This document shows, one piece after another, positions 18,472-26,899 of a DNA stretch of 64,000 nucleotides (positions within the stretch are counted from its first letter, which is position 1; each line of letters opens with the position of its first letter). A program made the position numbers and the translations under genes. The notes under the pieces were generated by a model. That model worked only from the letters and a program-made list of their open reading frames with translations. It was not told the origin of the DNA and did not search any database. The DNA comes from Nitrospira sp. (GTDB lineage: Bacteria > Nitrospirota > Nitrospiria > Nitrospirales > Nitrospiraceae): positions 901,001 to 965,000 of the forward strand of contig CP060501.1 in the NCBI GenBank assembly GCA_024760545.1, read 5' to 3'.

Positions 18472-18684
18472 TTAAGATTTCTTGATCCGATCCAAAATCA
18501 GCGCGATACACCCTCCCAACAGCCCTCCACCCATGATCGTGGTCAGCAGCTCGACGAGTTTCAGCTCCCACACCGATCCTTGCGCCTGCATCACTTCCCT
18601 GATGCCGCCTTGCACCAGGATGACGGCCAACGCCATCGTCGCTCCCACGACAAACCACCAGAGAAACACTCTTGCTGAAGCCAC
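18472..18684 (-). CDS. Small membrane protein (70 aa) in operon with comM
   Basis: The open frame extends to 18885, inside comM. I chose GTG 18684, which has GAGGA five bases upstream and lies seven bases past the comM stop. The protein has two hydrophobic segments, F-L-W-W-F-V-V-G-A-T-M-A-L-A-V-I-L-V and T-T-I-M-G-G-G-L-L-G-G-C-I-A-L-I-L, joined by a short polar stretch. It is probably a two-helix inner-membrane protein cotranscribed with comM. No known motif. Confidence 0.55.
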   Translation of the reverse strand: MASARVFLWWFVVGATMALAVILVQGGIREVMQAQGSVWELKLVELLTTIMGGGLLGGCIALILDRIKKS

Positions 18685-18691
18685 CGATTCC

Positions 18692-20221
18692 TCACACGTC
18701 GGGATTGCGGTCAAACGAGCGGTATTGAATAGCCTCCGCGATATGCACCGTATCAATCCTATCAGAGTCGGCCAAGTCAGCGATGGTGCGCGCGACGCGT
18801 AGAATACGTCCGTGCGCCCGCGCCGACAATCGAAGCCTCGCCATTGCGTGCTCGAGCAACTCCTGAGCAGGCTGGTCGAGCCCACAATACCGCTTTACCA
18901 TTCGCGGCTTCAACTGTGCATTCGTATAGATGCCGTCGCTCCGATACCGTCGCCGTTGGCGCTCACGAGCCGCAACGACACGTGTTCTGATCATGGCTGA
19001 TCCTTCTGGGGCAGGGAGTTCGGTGCGGAGCTCTCGAACCGGAACAGGAGGGACGTCGAGATGAATATCCAGCCGATCCAACAACGGCCCGGAGAGTTTC
19101 GCTCGGTATCGTCGAATCTGCGTGCCTGTGCAAATACAGGGCCGCGTCCGGTCTCCATAATATCCGCAAGGACAGGGATTCATCGCGGCAATCAGCATGA
19201 ATCGGGCCGGATACTTCAAGGTTCCGCTCGCTCTCGTCAAGATGACATGCCCGTCTTCCAACGGCTGCCGCAACCCTTCCAGGACGCCCCGTTTAAATTC
19301 TGGCGATTCGTCCAGAAACAAGACGCCGTTATGCGCCAGCGAGACTTCTCCAGGTTTGGGAACGGTCCCTCCTCCGACAAGTCCGGCGTCTGAGATGCTG
19401 TGATGTGGGGCTCGAAACGGCCGGACGGTCAACAACGGCCGTTCCGGAGCGAGTTGGCCGGCCACACTATGGACTCGAGTCGTTTCAATCGCCTCCTCCA
19501 GTTCCAGCAACGGAAGGATCGAGGGGATTCGGCGCGCCAGCATCGTTTTTCCTGAACCAGGGGGACCGACCATCAGCACATTGTGTCCGCCGGAGGCGGC
19601 AATCTCGAGCGCCCGTTTGGCATGGTCCTGTCCACGAACGTCGGTATAGTCTTCTTCCTCCATCGATCTGGTGGATTCCAGCGCGTCGCGGCTGGACCGG
19701 CTCAAGGCAATGATCTGGCTTCCTTTGAGAAACTCCACGGCTTCTGGAAGGCTACGGAGCGGATAGACACGTACCCCTTCCACTAGGGCCGCTTCCGTAC
19801 CATTGTCGGCGGGCAGCAACAAGTCATATCCCACGCGACAAGCGAGCGCAAAGGAGAGGGCTCCTGTGATGGGCTTCACTCGGCCATCCAACGAGAGCTC
19901 CCCGACCAACACACATGTCTCCAGCATGGCCTGCGGGATAACCTCCTCCGCGACCAGAATCCCGATGGCGATCGCAAGGTCGAGTCCTGATCCCTCCTTT
20001 TTCACACCGGCGGGGGCCAAATTGACGGTAATTCTCTTGGCGGGAAAGTGAAACCCGGTGTTCTTCAGCGCGGAACGTACTCGGTCGCGGCTTTCCTTGA
20101 CCGTGGCGTCGGGCAACCCAACGACGGAGAACTGGGGTAGTCCACCGGAAATATCGACCTCGACATCGACCAGATGCGCATCAAGACCGATAAGCGCCGC
20201 GCTTCGAACCTTGGCGAGCAT
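18692..20221 (-). CDS. comM: ComM/YifB family AAA+ ATPase (Mg-chelatase-like)
   Basis: A 509-residue protein of full family length. It starts M-L-A-K-V-R-S-A-A-L-I-G-L-D-A (typical of YifB), has a Lon-protease-like N-domain (F-S-V-V-G-L-P-D-A, G-S-G-L-D-L-A), then a magnesium-chelatase-type AAA+ core with Walker A G-P-P-G-S-G-K-T, Walker B V-L-F-L-D-E and a C-terminal lid domain containing cysteines (P-C-P-C-G-Y-Y-G-D and C-I-C-T-G). In competent bacteria ComM is a hexameric helicase that extends branch migration during natural transformation; the role in other species is less clear. Followed by a small membrane-protein gene. Confidence 0.93.
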   Translation of the reverse strand: MLAKVRSAALIGLDAHLVDVEVDISGGLPQFSVVGLPDATVKESRDRVRSALKNTGFHFPAKRITVNLAPAGVKKEGSGLDLAIAIGILVAEEVIPQAMLETCVLVGELSLDGRVKPITGALSFALACRVGYDLLLPADNGTEAALVEGVRVYPLRSLPEAVEFLKGSQIIALSRSSRDALESTRSMEEEDYTDVRGQDHAKRALEIAASGGHNVLMVGPPGSGKTMLARRIPSILPLLELEEAIETTRVHSVAGQLAPERPLLTVRPFRAPHHSISDAGLVGGGTVPKPGEVSLAHNGVLFLDESPEFKRGVLEGLRQPLEDGHVILTRASGTLKYPARFMLIAAMNPCPCGYYGDRTRPCICTGTQIRRYRAKLSGPLLDRLDIHLDVPPVPVRELRTELPAPEGSAMIRTRVVAARERQRRRYRSDGIYTNAQLKPRMVKRYCGLDQPAQELLEHAMARLRLSARAHGRILRVARTIADLADSDRIDTVHIAEAIQYRSFDRNPDV

Positions 20222-20347
20222 GCAACCATTGCCTTTCTCTTCCTGACCGCGTCCAAACCCCGGCGATTATAGTAATACTCCATAAGGGTTTCAATACAGC
20301 TCCAGGCTGAGCTGGCGTCACTTGGGCTGACTCTGTATAATCCGCCC

Positions 20348-20992
20348 ATGCGCCTCTGGTATCGCCCAGAGGGAACGGTCCCCACGAGTCGGTCAGGATG
20401 CAACAGGCAGACTTGTGCAATTTGGGCCCTCAGTCTCTCGCTCATGCTCTCCTTCCTCCCGGTGGATTGTTTCTCGACATTCGCCGCGAACGGCCTTCCT
20501 CCGACTCCCACACAACGGGCCAAAAGCGCATCTCCATACGTCGGATCGGCGATGGCCGTTCTCGCGACCCTTCAACAGGCCCAGGTACTTCCACCCGAAG
20601 GCACGCGAGATGCGGATCGGATCATTCAGTCCGTCATCCAGCTCCAATCCACCTTTGCCAAAAGCACGGATCGCTCGGTGCAGGATTTCGCGAACCGTGC
20701 TGTCGCCGACAAGCACCGCGAGAACGCAACGACGGTCCTCGAACGATTTCGCTCAACCGGATGGACCGCTGAAATGTTGGAGGCGCTCGCGGACGCGGAT
20801 GTTCACGTGCCGGCTGAAGAGCTCCAGCGGCTGGCAACCGGCCTCGGGCAATTCAACGTCTCAGTGGAAGATTTCAGGCGATTCATGCAACTGGTGAGAG
20901 ATAGCCGGTCTGCGCTCGCGGCACAGGGACAACACTTTGAGGAGGTATATGCGCTCCATCGGAACGCGATGCCTGGATCGGCTGGACAATGA
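20348..20992 (+). CDS. Exported helical protein, unknown function
   Basis: A 214-residue protein starting at ATG 20348, divergent from comM. The hydrophobic stretch A-I-W-A-L-S-L-S-L-M-L-S-F-L follows a basic N-terminus, with likely cleavage near S-T-F-A-A-N. The mature part is almost all helix (A-V-L-A-T-L-Q-Q-A-Q-V-L-P-P-E-G, D-R-I-I-Q-S-V-I-Q-L-Q, L-E-A-L-A-D-A-D). No motif assigned. It has a layout like the exported protein at 23342, but without clear sequence match. Confidence 0.55.
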   Translation: MRLWYRPEGTVPTSRSGCNRQTCAIWALSLSLMLSFLPVDCFSTFAANGLPPTPTQRAKSASPYVGSAMAVLATLQQAQVLPPEGTRDADRIIQSVIQLQSTFAKSTDRSVQDFANRAVADKHRENATTVLERFRSTGWTAEMLEALADADVHVPAEELQRLATGLGQFNVSVEDFRRFMQLVRDSRSALAAQGQHFEEVYALHRNAMPGSAGQ

Positions 20993-20996
20993 GTCA

Positions 20997-21085
20997 TGTA
21001 TCTCGTGAAGCGTATCTCGTATCTCGCGACAACGGCAAAGAATAGTAATGTGTTACATCTTACGCTTCACGCTTCACGAACGACG
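20997..21085. repeat. Hairpin intergenic repeat, copy 1
   Basis: The left arm TATCTCGTGAAGCGTA (near 20999-21014) is followed by related GTATCTCG text, and the right arm TACGCTTCACG recurs at 21061-21077, ending CACGAACGACGAA. The arms are inverted complements, so the element can fold as a long hairpin. A second copy lies at 21360-21441 on the other side of the RAM-domain gene. The repeat looks like a small mobile or REP-like element of this genome. Confidence 0.65.
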
Positions 21086-21105
21086 AAACCTACAAGGAGG
21101 GACCC

Positions 21106-21342
21106 ATGGCAACCCGAGCCTACATTCTCATCAAGGTGAAAGCAGGAAAGACCAAAGACGTCGTCGGCACACTCAAACGGATATCCGGTGTCGAGCAAGC
21201 CCACTCCTGCTTTGGCCGTCCGGATATCTTCGTCTTCATCAGCGTCCAGGATGAGCGGGCACTTTCCGACGTCGTGATCACCAAAATACACGCCATCGAT
21301 GGAGTCGAGGAAACGGATACCCACATCGTCGCGGAACCGTAG
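21106..21342 (+). CDS. Stand-alone RAM (Lrp/AsnC ligand-binding) domain protein
   Basis: A 78-residue protein with a strong AAGGAGG site before ATG 21106. The text A-Y-I-L-I-K-V-K-A-G-K, then G-V-E-Q-A-H-S-C-F-G-R-P-D-I-F-V-F and G-V-E-E-T-D-T-H-I-V is the C-terminal alpha/beta ligand-sensing domain of Lrp/AsnC regulators without the DNA-binding part. Such proteins form dimers or larger rings and bind amino acids or similar metabolites. Partner regulator unknown. The gene is flanked on both sides by a hairpin repeat. Confidence 0.85.
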   Translation: MATRAYILIKVKAGKTKDVVGTLKRISGVEQAHSCFGRPDIFVFISVQDERALSDVVITKIHAIDGVEETDTHIVAEP

Positions 21343-21359
21343 CCCACGTCACGATGCAA

Positions 21360-21441
21360 GAGTATCTCGTGAAGCGTGAAACGCAGGATGGAGCACGTAC
21401 GTCCTATCTTTATTTGCGAGGTACGCTTCACGAACGACGAT
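21360..21441. repeat. Hairpin intergenic repeat, copy 2
   Basis: The arms TATCTCGTGAAGCGTGA (from 21363) and TACGCTTCACGAACGACGA (to 21441) match those of copy 1 at 20997-21085, while the middle differs. The right arm overlaps the last codons and stop of the minus-strand oxidoreductase gene (stop at 21428-21430), so the repeat now forms the end of that gene. Confidence 0.65.
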
Positions 21442-22411
21442 TGAGGAGGACAGGAGCGCCTCCAGCCTGTGCCGACGTGTAGCAGGCCTCGGCGATTTCC
21501 ACCGCACGACACCCATCTTCTCCGGTGACGGGCATCGGGGAGTTATCAGTCACGGCCTGCAAGAATGCGGTCAGGGTGGCGAGAACCGTCTGTGACGGGG
21601 GAAGTTCAAAGTTCTCTGTGTCAGTCCCGTCGCTGAGCCGAACCTGGCGCTGCACCCAATCAACGTCCAGCCGACCCTGCGATCCCCACCATGTTGCTCG
21701 CCCGACGCGGTCTGCCGGCACCCGTGCGATTTCAATCTGGCATCTCGTTCCACTGGAAGTGGTGAGGCGAACGGATGCCGCGGTTTCCGGTCCGGCATCC
21801 GGCCGCACGTCCATCGTGCAACGCGCCTCGCATACTTCTTCCCCGGTTATGAATCGAACCAGGTCAAGCATGTGCACTCCGATTTCCAGTAAGGCCCCTC
21901 GCCTACCATAGCCGTCGGCATGATCAAGGGCCGTCTTTCTTGTCTCGATTCGGCTGACCAAATCCAGTCGATCGGACCGCCCGATATCGTGCTGGAGCTT
22001 CTTCATGTGTTGAACAGTGTTATCGAATCGGAGGGTTTGCGCCGTCATCAACGGTACCCCTGCTTTACGAACCGAATCGGCTATCGCATGGGCATCGGCT
22101 GCAGTGATCCCCAGCGGTTTCTCAATCAGCATGGGTTTGCGCGCTTGCACCGCCAACCGGCAGATCTCCGGGTAACATATGGGAGGAGTCACAACAATGA
22201 CCACATCGACCGTGGAATCGGCGATCAGCGATGCAGCCTTTCCATAGACATTGACCGGTGGCCCTCCGGGAACATCGAACCCTTGTTCAGGATGTTGGCG
22301 GCACACTGCGCTGAGGTAGGCAGTCGGAAGGTCGCGCACGATATGCTGCGCATACCGAAGCCCATGCCTCCCGACTCCGATCAACCCTATACCGATGCGC
22401 TCTTTGTTCAT
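21428..22411 (-). CDS. Gfo/Idh/MocA family NAD(P)-dependent oxidoreductase
   Basis: A 327-residue protein starting at ATG 22411 behind GAGAGGG. The Rossmann motif is G-L-I-G-V-G-R-H-G-L-R at residues 7-17. The conserved E-K-P-L-G-I-T (substrate/cofactor site, E-K-P) lies near residue 97, and the C-terminal alpha/beta domain contains E-I-G-V-H-M-L-D (the catalytic G-x-H-x-x-D region). Members oxidise or reduce sugars, inositol or similar alcohols; the substrate cannot be read. The stop codon lies in a hairpin repeat. Confidence 0.85.
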   Translation of the reverse strand: MNKERIGIGLIGVGRHGLRYAQHIVRDLPTAYLSAVCRQHPEQGFDVPGGPPVNVYGKAASLIADSTVDVVIVVTPPICYPEICRLAVQARKPMLIEKPLGITAADAHAIADSVRKAGVPLMTAQTLRFDNTVQHMKKLQHDIGRSDRLDLVSRIETRKTALDHADGYGRRGALLEIGVHMLDLVRFITGEEVCEARCTMDVRPDAGPETAASVRLTTSSGTRCQIEIARVPADRVGRATWWGSQGRLDVDWVQRQVRLSDGTDTENFELPPSQTVLATLTAFLQAVTDNSPMPVTGEDGCRAVEIAEACYTSAQAGGAPVLLNRRS

Positions 22412-22544
22412 GAGTCCCTCTCGACTGATTTAGAGTAAAACGGAGGTGTCGATCAGTCAATGGCGCTCATTTGACATTCCCGCAAGTGGCTTCATATAGT
22501 AAGCTTATGCCGAGTGCAAAGCCGCTCCGATAACGCGATTGACC

Positions 22545-23345
22545 ATGCCTACGACACAAACAGCCCCCTTCACATTGGAACAGATCGGAACAGGAACGGC
22601 GCGCTTTCCAAGCGGAGTGCCGATCCCCACGCATACCGATCAGATGGTCGATCCCTACTTCAAGAGCAAAATGCCGAAGGAACACCAAATCGATAGCCTC
22701 TTGTTTTGGCCGCAACTACCAGGAACCTATCCAGGCCTTGTGTTGCTGCATGATTGGTGGGGCCTGACCGGGCAGATGAAGGATCTGGGCGCGAGGCTGG
22801 CCTGTGAGGGGTACACCGTGATCATTCCAAATCTCTACGGCCGGCTGGGAGGGATGGTGACCGCCAATGACGATGTGGCAGCCGTCCTACTGGAACGGCA
22901 AAACGACGCGCATGTCATCACGGATATCAATTCCTGTTGTGAATACCTTAATACTCGCACCTTCACGAAACGGAATATTCATGGCGCCGTCGGCTACGGA
23001 ATGGGCGGATCCTACGCGCTGCGGTTCGCCTGTCATCGAAAGCGGTTGCGCGCTGCCGTTTCATATTACGGCAAGATGGTCACGCCCAAAGAACTGATGA
23101 AAGATCTCTATTCACCTGTGCTGTATCATCAGGCAGGAAAGGACACCTGGGCCACACAGGATGACGTCGAACAGATACGCACTGCCGCTGGCGAGTATGC
23201 CAAACGAGTCGAGACTTATCTCTATCCCGAAGCATCCCACGCCTTTTGTAACGAGATGAAGCCGGGCATCTATGATCCCGACAGTTCGGTCCTCGCCTGG
23301 GAACGAACCGCGAGTTTCTTGAAGTCTTGCTTCCAAGGAACATGA
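22545..23345 (+). CDS. Dienelactone-hydrolase-like protein lacking the Cys nucleophile
   Basis: A 266-residue alpha/beta hydrolase. ATG 22545 follows an in-frame TTG at 22539; neither has a clear ribosome site. The pattern L-V-L-L-H-D-W-W-G-L-T (oxyanion region), G-A-V-G-Y-G-M-G-G-S-Y-A (nucleophile elbow), A-G-K-D-T-W (acid) and E-A-S-H-A-F (His) places it in the dienelactone hydrolase family. The elbow reads G-Y-G-M-G-G, so the catalytic Cys or Ser is Gly. It may therefore be a non-hydrolytic binding protein or use another residue. Its stop overlaps the ATG of the next gene (ATGA). Confidence 0.8.
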   Translation: MPTTQTAPFTLEQIGTGTARFPSGVPIPTHTDQMVDPYFKSKMPKEHQIDSLLFWPQLPGTYPGLVLLHDWWGLTGQMKDLGARLACEGYTVIIPNLYGRLGGMVTANDDVAAVLLERQNDAHVITDINSCCEYLNTRTFTKRNIHGAVGYGMGGSYALRFACHRKRLRAAVSYYGKMVTPKELMKDLYSPVLYHQAGKDTWATQDDVEQIRTAAGEYAKRVETYLYPEASHAFCNEMKPGIYDPDSSVLAWERTASFLKSCFQGT

Positions 23346-24337
23346 CCCGCAGCAGACAGCCACGCTCCTATCGGATTCGCACACTGACCGATGGTGCGAG
23401 GATCCTTCGCCACGGACGAGATCGCAACCTGCGTCGTCCTACCCTGATTGGTTTCCTCTTGATCGTGTGTTTCTCCATTTTTACGATGACTTCTGCATTT
23501 GCAGAAGAACGGGTGTCACCGACACTTCTGGCCGAAACGGTTGGTCAGCGTGCCGACCAGTTCGCTCCGATCGATTCAGACGAGAGCGCCATGACACTGT
23601 TCACCACCAGCGTCGGCCCTGCGCTCGGCCTGAAAGATGCTGCAGGAGCGCTCAGAACCAAACGACTCCCGAGTAAGATGGTCAAGGAGCTGGGATTGAC
23701 CGAATTATCCCAGACGGTCTATGAATTGATGGGAGCACTGGCTGCGTGGCAGTTGGCCGATTCACTCAGCCGCGACGCGATCTCATCCTCAACAGCGGTC
23801 TCCCTTTCCCCTGCCCGACAAGAATGGTTGCGTGGTCGCAGCCGAAGCGCACCGCTTGCCGACTTGCTCCGCCTCACCCAGGAAGACCAGACCCTTCGGA
23901 CGTCTCAAACAACGTCCAAGCAACAGAACACAGAACTTCTGTTGGCTGCCGAACGCACGGTATTTGAAGCGAGTCAGCGGGCAACCGCCGCCTGGTGGGA
24001 CATCTACGGTTGGAAGGAGCGTATCAGACAGGCGAAAGGCCAGGCGCGGTTGTGCGGAACCTGGCAATGGATTGTTCACAATCACCAGAACCACGGAGAG
24101 CAGAAGGCCACCATTACTTTTCCCCCGGCCGGACAAGTACCGGCCAACTCCGTCACACCGACGGAATCCATTATCGTGGGAGATGCCATCTACTTGCGAT
24201 GGGAGCAAAACGGCCGCATCCAGGAAGACAGCCTGCTGTTCATCAAGGACGATGCGAAGATCGAAGGGTCGTTCATGAACAACACGGGAGGATGGGGACC
24301 GATTAGCGGGAAGCGGTTGACCGGCTGCCAGCCCTAG
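23342..24337 (+). CDS. Exported hypothetical protein, coupled to the upstream hydrolase
   Basis: I chose ATG 23342, which overlaps the stop of the previous gene by four bases, rather than the earlier in-frame start at 23327. The 331-residue protein has a long basic N-region followed by a hydrophobic signal (L-I-G-F-L-L-I-V-C-F-S-I-F) with cleavage near S-A-F-A-E. The middle is helical; the last 100 residues look beta-rich and contain L-C-G-T-W-Q-W, I-Y-L-R-W-E-Q-N-G and G-S-F-M-N-N-T-G-G-W-G, a pattern seen in small lipocalin-like or ligand-binding folds. Function unknown. Confidence 0.6.
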   Translation: MTRSRQPRSYRIRTLTDGARILRHGRDRNLRRPTLIGFLLIVCFSIFTMTSAFAEERVSPTLLAETVGQRADQFAPIDSDESAMTLFTTSVGPALGLKDAAGALRTKRLPSKMVKELGLTELSQTVYELMGALAAWQLADSLSRDAISSSTAVSLSPARQEWLRGRSRSAPLADLLRLTQEDQTLRTSQTTSKQQNTELLLAAERTVFEASQRATAAWWDIYGWKERIRQAKGQARLCGTWQWIVHNHQNHGEQKATITFPPAGQVPANSVTPTESIIVGDAIYLRWEQNGRIQEDSLLFIKDDAKIEGSFMNNTGGWGPISGKRLTGCQP

Positions 24338-24404
24338 TAGGATTTTTTTGTGTTGAGGTCTTAAGCAACACCTGCGGGTAATAGAGTGATGTAGCGGATA
24401 CCCC

Positions 24405-24528
24405 GCAAGATGTTCAAAAAGTCCATCCAGCGAGGCCGCAGCAAGCGAGATGCCGAGGCGTACTTCTCAGTACGTTGAGGCGTTGAGCGATGCGAGAACA
24501 AAGCTGGGGGACTTTTTCAACATCTTGC
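24405..24528. repeat. 124-bp hairpin repeat with 20-bp inverted ends
   Basis: The left end GCAAGATGTTCAAAAAGTCC (24405-24424) and the right end GGACTTTTTCAACATCTTGC (24509-24528) are inverted complements with one mismatch. Inner GAGGCG and GTACTTCTCAGTAC stretches add further stems. I recall this class of element as common between Nitrospira genes. It contains the stop codon of the minus-strand DUF423 gene. Confidence 0.75.
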
Positions 24529-24909
24529 CCAACGCCATGCGCGCCAGGCCAGCAACCCCCAACCAATAATAAACAGTGCTCCCCCGACCGGTGTGACAGC
24601 TCCAAGCCAGCGGATTCCCAGCAACGAAACTCCATAGAGGCTCCCGGAGAACAAGACCGTCCCCGCCAGAAACAGCCAACCGGCTTTGGCTGCTTCAACA
24701 TCACGCCCGATACGAACAACCAAGCCACTCAAGATCATCCCGAAGGCATGATACATCTGATAACGAGTGGCCGTGTCGTAGACGGCCAACATCGGCTGAT
24801 CCAATACACCTTTCAGCATATGAGCCCCAAACGCACCGGCTGCTACGCCAAGTCCGGCACTGATACAGCCGACAAACACCAACCACCGAGATGACGCATC
24901 GACATCCAT
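24517..24909 (-). CDS. DUF423 family inner-membrane protein (YgdD-like)
   Basis: A 130-residue protein with four hydrophobic helices. The N-terminal motif G-L-G-V-A-A-G-A-F-G-A-H-M-L and the stretch Y-Q-M-Y-H-A-F-G mark DUF423, followed by G-S-L-Y-G-V-S-L-L-G and T-P-V-G-G-A-L-F-I-I-G-W. The last codons and stop lie inside the hairpin repeat at 24405-24528, so the C-terminus may have been altered by insertion. Function unknown in the family. Confidence 0.85.
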   Translation of the reverse strand: MDVDASSRWLVFVGCISAGLGVAAGAFGAHMLKGVLDQPMLAVYDTATRYQMYHAFGMILSGLVVRIGRDVEAAKAGWLFLAGTVLFSGSLYGVSLLGIRWLGAVTPVGGALFIIGWGLLAWRAWRWARC

Positions 24910-25029
24910 CGCACTTAGCTCCCAGATATGGCCCGTCGCAGACCGGCGCGATCATACGCGATCCCAACCGAATACTCCATCCACTGGACCGGGTCTGAAA
25001 AGCCTTCCCACTTATGATAGAGTTTCACC

Positions 25030-25290
25030 ATGGATCGACGATGCTCTCTTTGGGTGCTGACATTCCTTCTTGTCACCGCTGGCGTAGCCTCTGCCGCTGA
25101 CTCGCAACAAGCCGAACGCAACAAGGGGCTTACAGTCGATGATCTCACGCGCGGCTTACGGAGCGCCGCACAGAACGTTGAGAAAGAAATTCCGAAGATC
25201 GGACCGGCCGTTGGAAAGGCCGTCAAATCCATCGGCGCACAGGGTTCGGACAAGGCACGCACTCCGGAACCAGCCTCGGGCAAGAAATAA
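25030..25290 (+). CDS. Small exported protein (86 aa)
   Basis: ATG 25030 begins M-D-R-R-C-S-L-W-V-L-T-F-L-L-V, a signal peptide with cleavage near S-A-A-D (A-x-A type). The mature part is a charged helix-forming chain with A-A-Q-N-V-E-K-E-I-P-K-I-G-P-A-V-G-K-A-V and a Pro/Lys end. Probably periplasmic; no family recognised. Confidence 0.55.
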   Translation: MDRRCSLWVLTFLLVTAGVASAADSQQAERNKGLTVDDLTRGLRSAAQNVEKEIPKIGPAVGKAVKSIGAQGSDKARTPEPASGKK

Positions 25291-25436
25291 GTCTCCCTCC
25301 GCTACAAACCAAATTGCTGAAAATCACCCTTTGATTCTTTCTCCCGACTCCTGTATGTTGACACGGACTTTTGACTGACTTTGTACACAAAAGGTGTTGA
25401 GTACGCTCATCTCAAGCTTAAAAGAGGGTCACCATC

Positions 25437-25895
25437 ATGTGGGACAAAAAACGAGAACTTGAGGGCGGCGATAATGGGAATTTCACCGTTCTCGGGAAAG
25501 ATGTCACATTCAAAGGCATCGTCCACTTTCACAGCACCGTTCAACTGGACAGCTCGATCGAAGGAGAGATTCACGCGAAGGGTATGCTGGTGATCGGCGA
25601 GAACGCGATCATCCGAGGCACCATTATCGCCGAGACGATCGTGACCAGGGGAAAGATTCACGGGAATATCACCGCCAGCGGGAAAATCCAGCTGCTCAAG
25701 CCCGGCGTCTTGCTCGGCGACATCTCCACCCCTTCTTTTTCGATGGAAGAGGGCTCATTTTTTAAAGGATCGATCGACATGGGTTCCCACCCGGTCGTCG
25801 ATGAGCTCGAACAAAGCCCTATGGTCTACTCTGAGATGGCCCCGAGACTGAACGTCTCCCGCCCCGTACTGATCGAGAGCGACCGAGGGAACTGA
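25437..25895 (+). CDS. Bactofilin
   Basis: A 152-residue protein. The central part is a DUF583 bactofilin domain with regular beta-helix steps: V-T-F-K-G-I-V-H-F, L-D-S-S-I-E-G-E-I-H-A-K-G, L-V-I-G-E-N-A-I-I-R-G-T-I-I-A-E-T-I-V and G-K-I-H-G-N-I. Short unordered tails surround it. Bactofilins polymerise without nucleotides and organise cell-shape, polarity or wall-modifying proteins at the membrane. A single gene with no neighbour of that pathway visible. AGAGGG lies just upstream of the start. Confidence 0.9.
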   Translation: MWDKKRELEGGDNGNFTVLGKDVTFKGIVHFHSTVQLDSSIEGEIHAKGMLVIGENAIIRGTIIAETIVTRGKIHGNITASGKIQLLKPGVLLGDISTPSFSMEEGSFFKGSIDMGSHPVVDELEQSPMVYSEMAPRLNVSRPVLIESDRGN

Positions 25896-26116
25896 CGTTC
25901 CCTCGCATCGTGTAAGGCCGAGCCGCTGGCTATCGCGCGCTAGATGCCTCGGCCACCTCTAGATAGATACAAAAACGCCTCCCGACCACCCCGTTCAACT
26001 CATTCGGCTAATCTGACCGCCAACTTGTCATCTCGCTGTTTTGCCGCCGTAGCCGCTCTGCTTCATTTTTCACGAAGATAGAAATCCAATCTTCTTCCAT
26101 TTTCGTAGATCAGGGT

Positions 26117-26899
26117 ATGAGCAGAAATGGAATGAGGCATTCTGTGATCGTACCCCACGTAGAGCTGCTCGCCAGACCGCCACTCAGCCTTGCAACACCG
26201 CAGACGCCTTTACGGGAGCTCAGCGATTCTCTGGTGTTCAGGCGTTTACTTCTCATCATTGCCACCATTGCCATCAACGTTCTTGCTGTTGCCGTGCTGA
26301 CATGGGCGCCTTGGTCTGATTGGAAAACCGGCCTCGCACTTAATTTGGTCGATAACGCCATGTTGCTCTGGTTCATTGCGAGACATGGGGACAGCCTCCT
26401 TGCGCGGTTCATGATCTTCGGGTTGGCTGTGGGCTTTACGGAACTAGCGGCGGATGCCTGGCTGGTGGACTATACAAAGACGCTCGACTATTCCATCGGC
26501 GGCGGACCCATGCTCTGGCGCTCGCCTCTCTGGATGCCGTTCGCCTGGGAAGTCGTCGCCGTGCAATTTGGATATGTCGGACTCTGGCTCTGGAATCGAT
26601 TCGGCGTCTGGGGATTACTGGGGGTCGGCCTGCTGGGCGCGATCAATATCCCCTACTATGAAGAAATGGCTCGTCGTATCAACTGGTGGCAGTATGACAA
26701 CTGCCGCATGTTTTCCTACACACCGTACTACATCATCCTGGGAGAGTTCGGCATTGCGATTCTGCTGGCCATCCTCGCCAAACACGTCACTCGCGGCACC
26801 TGGATGACATCGATCATAGCCGGCACTGTCGGCGGCCTCGGCATTTTCGTTTGTTACGCCGTTGCCTATGGCATCACCGACAGGATCACCCTCCCCTGA
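26117..26899 (+). CDS. Multi-pass membrane protein, unknown
   Basis: A 260-residue protein from ATG 26117. It has seven or so hydrophobic segments: residues 40-63, 72-85, 94-112, 137-155, 161-180 (G-L-L-G-V-G-L-L-G-A-I), 201-220 and 231-252. Conserved-looking polar residues include T-E-L-A-A-D-A-W and N-I-P-Y-Y-E-E, and aromatic pairs W-W-Q-Y-D. This could be a small integral-membrane enzyme, but no known motif supports an assignment. Confidence 0.6.
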   Translation: MSRNGMRHSVIVPHVELLARPPLSLATPQTPLRELSDSLVFRRLLLIIATIAINVLAVAVLTWAPWSDWKTGLALNLVDNAMLLWFIARHGDSLLARFMIFGLAVGFTELAADAWLVDYTKTLDYSIGGGPMLWRSPLWMPFAWEVVAVQFGYVGLWLWNRFGVWGLLGVGLLGAINIPYYEEMARRINWWQYDNCRMFSYTPYYIILGEFGIAILLAILAKHVTRGTWMTSIIAGTVGGLGIFVCYAVAYGITDRITLP

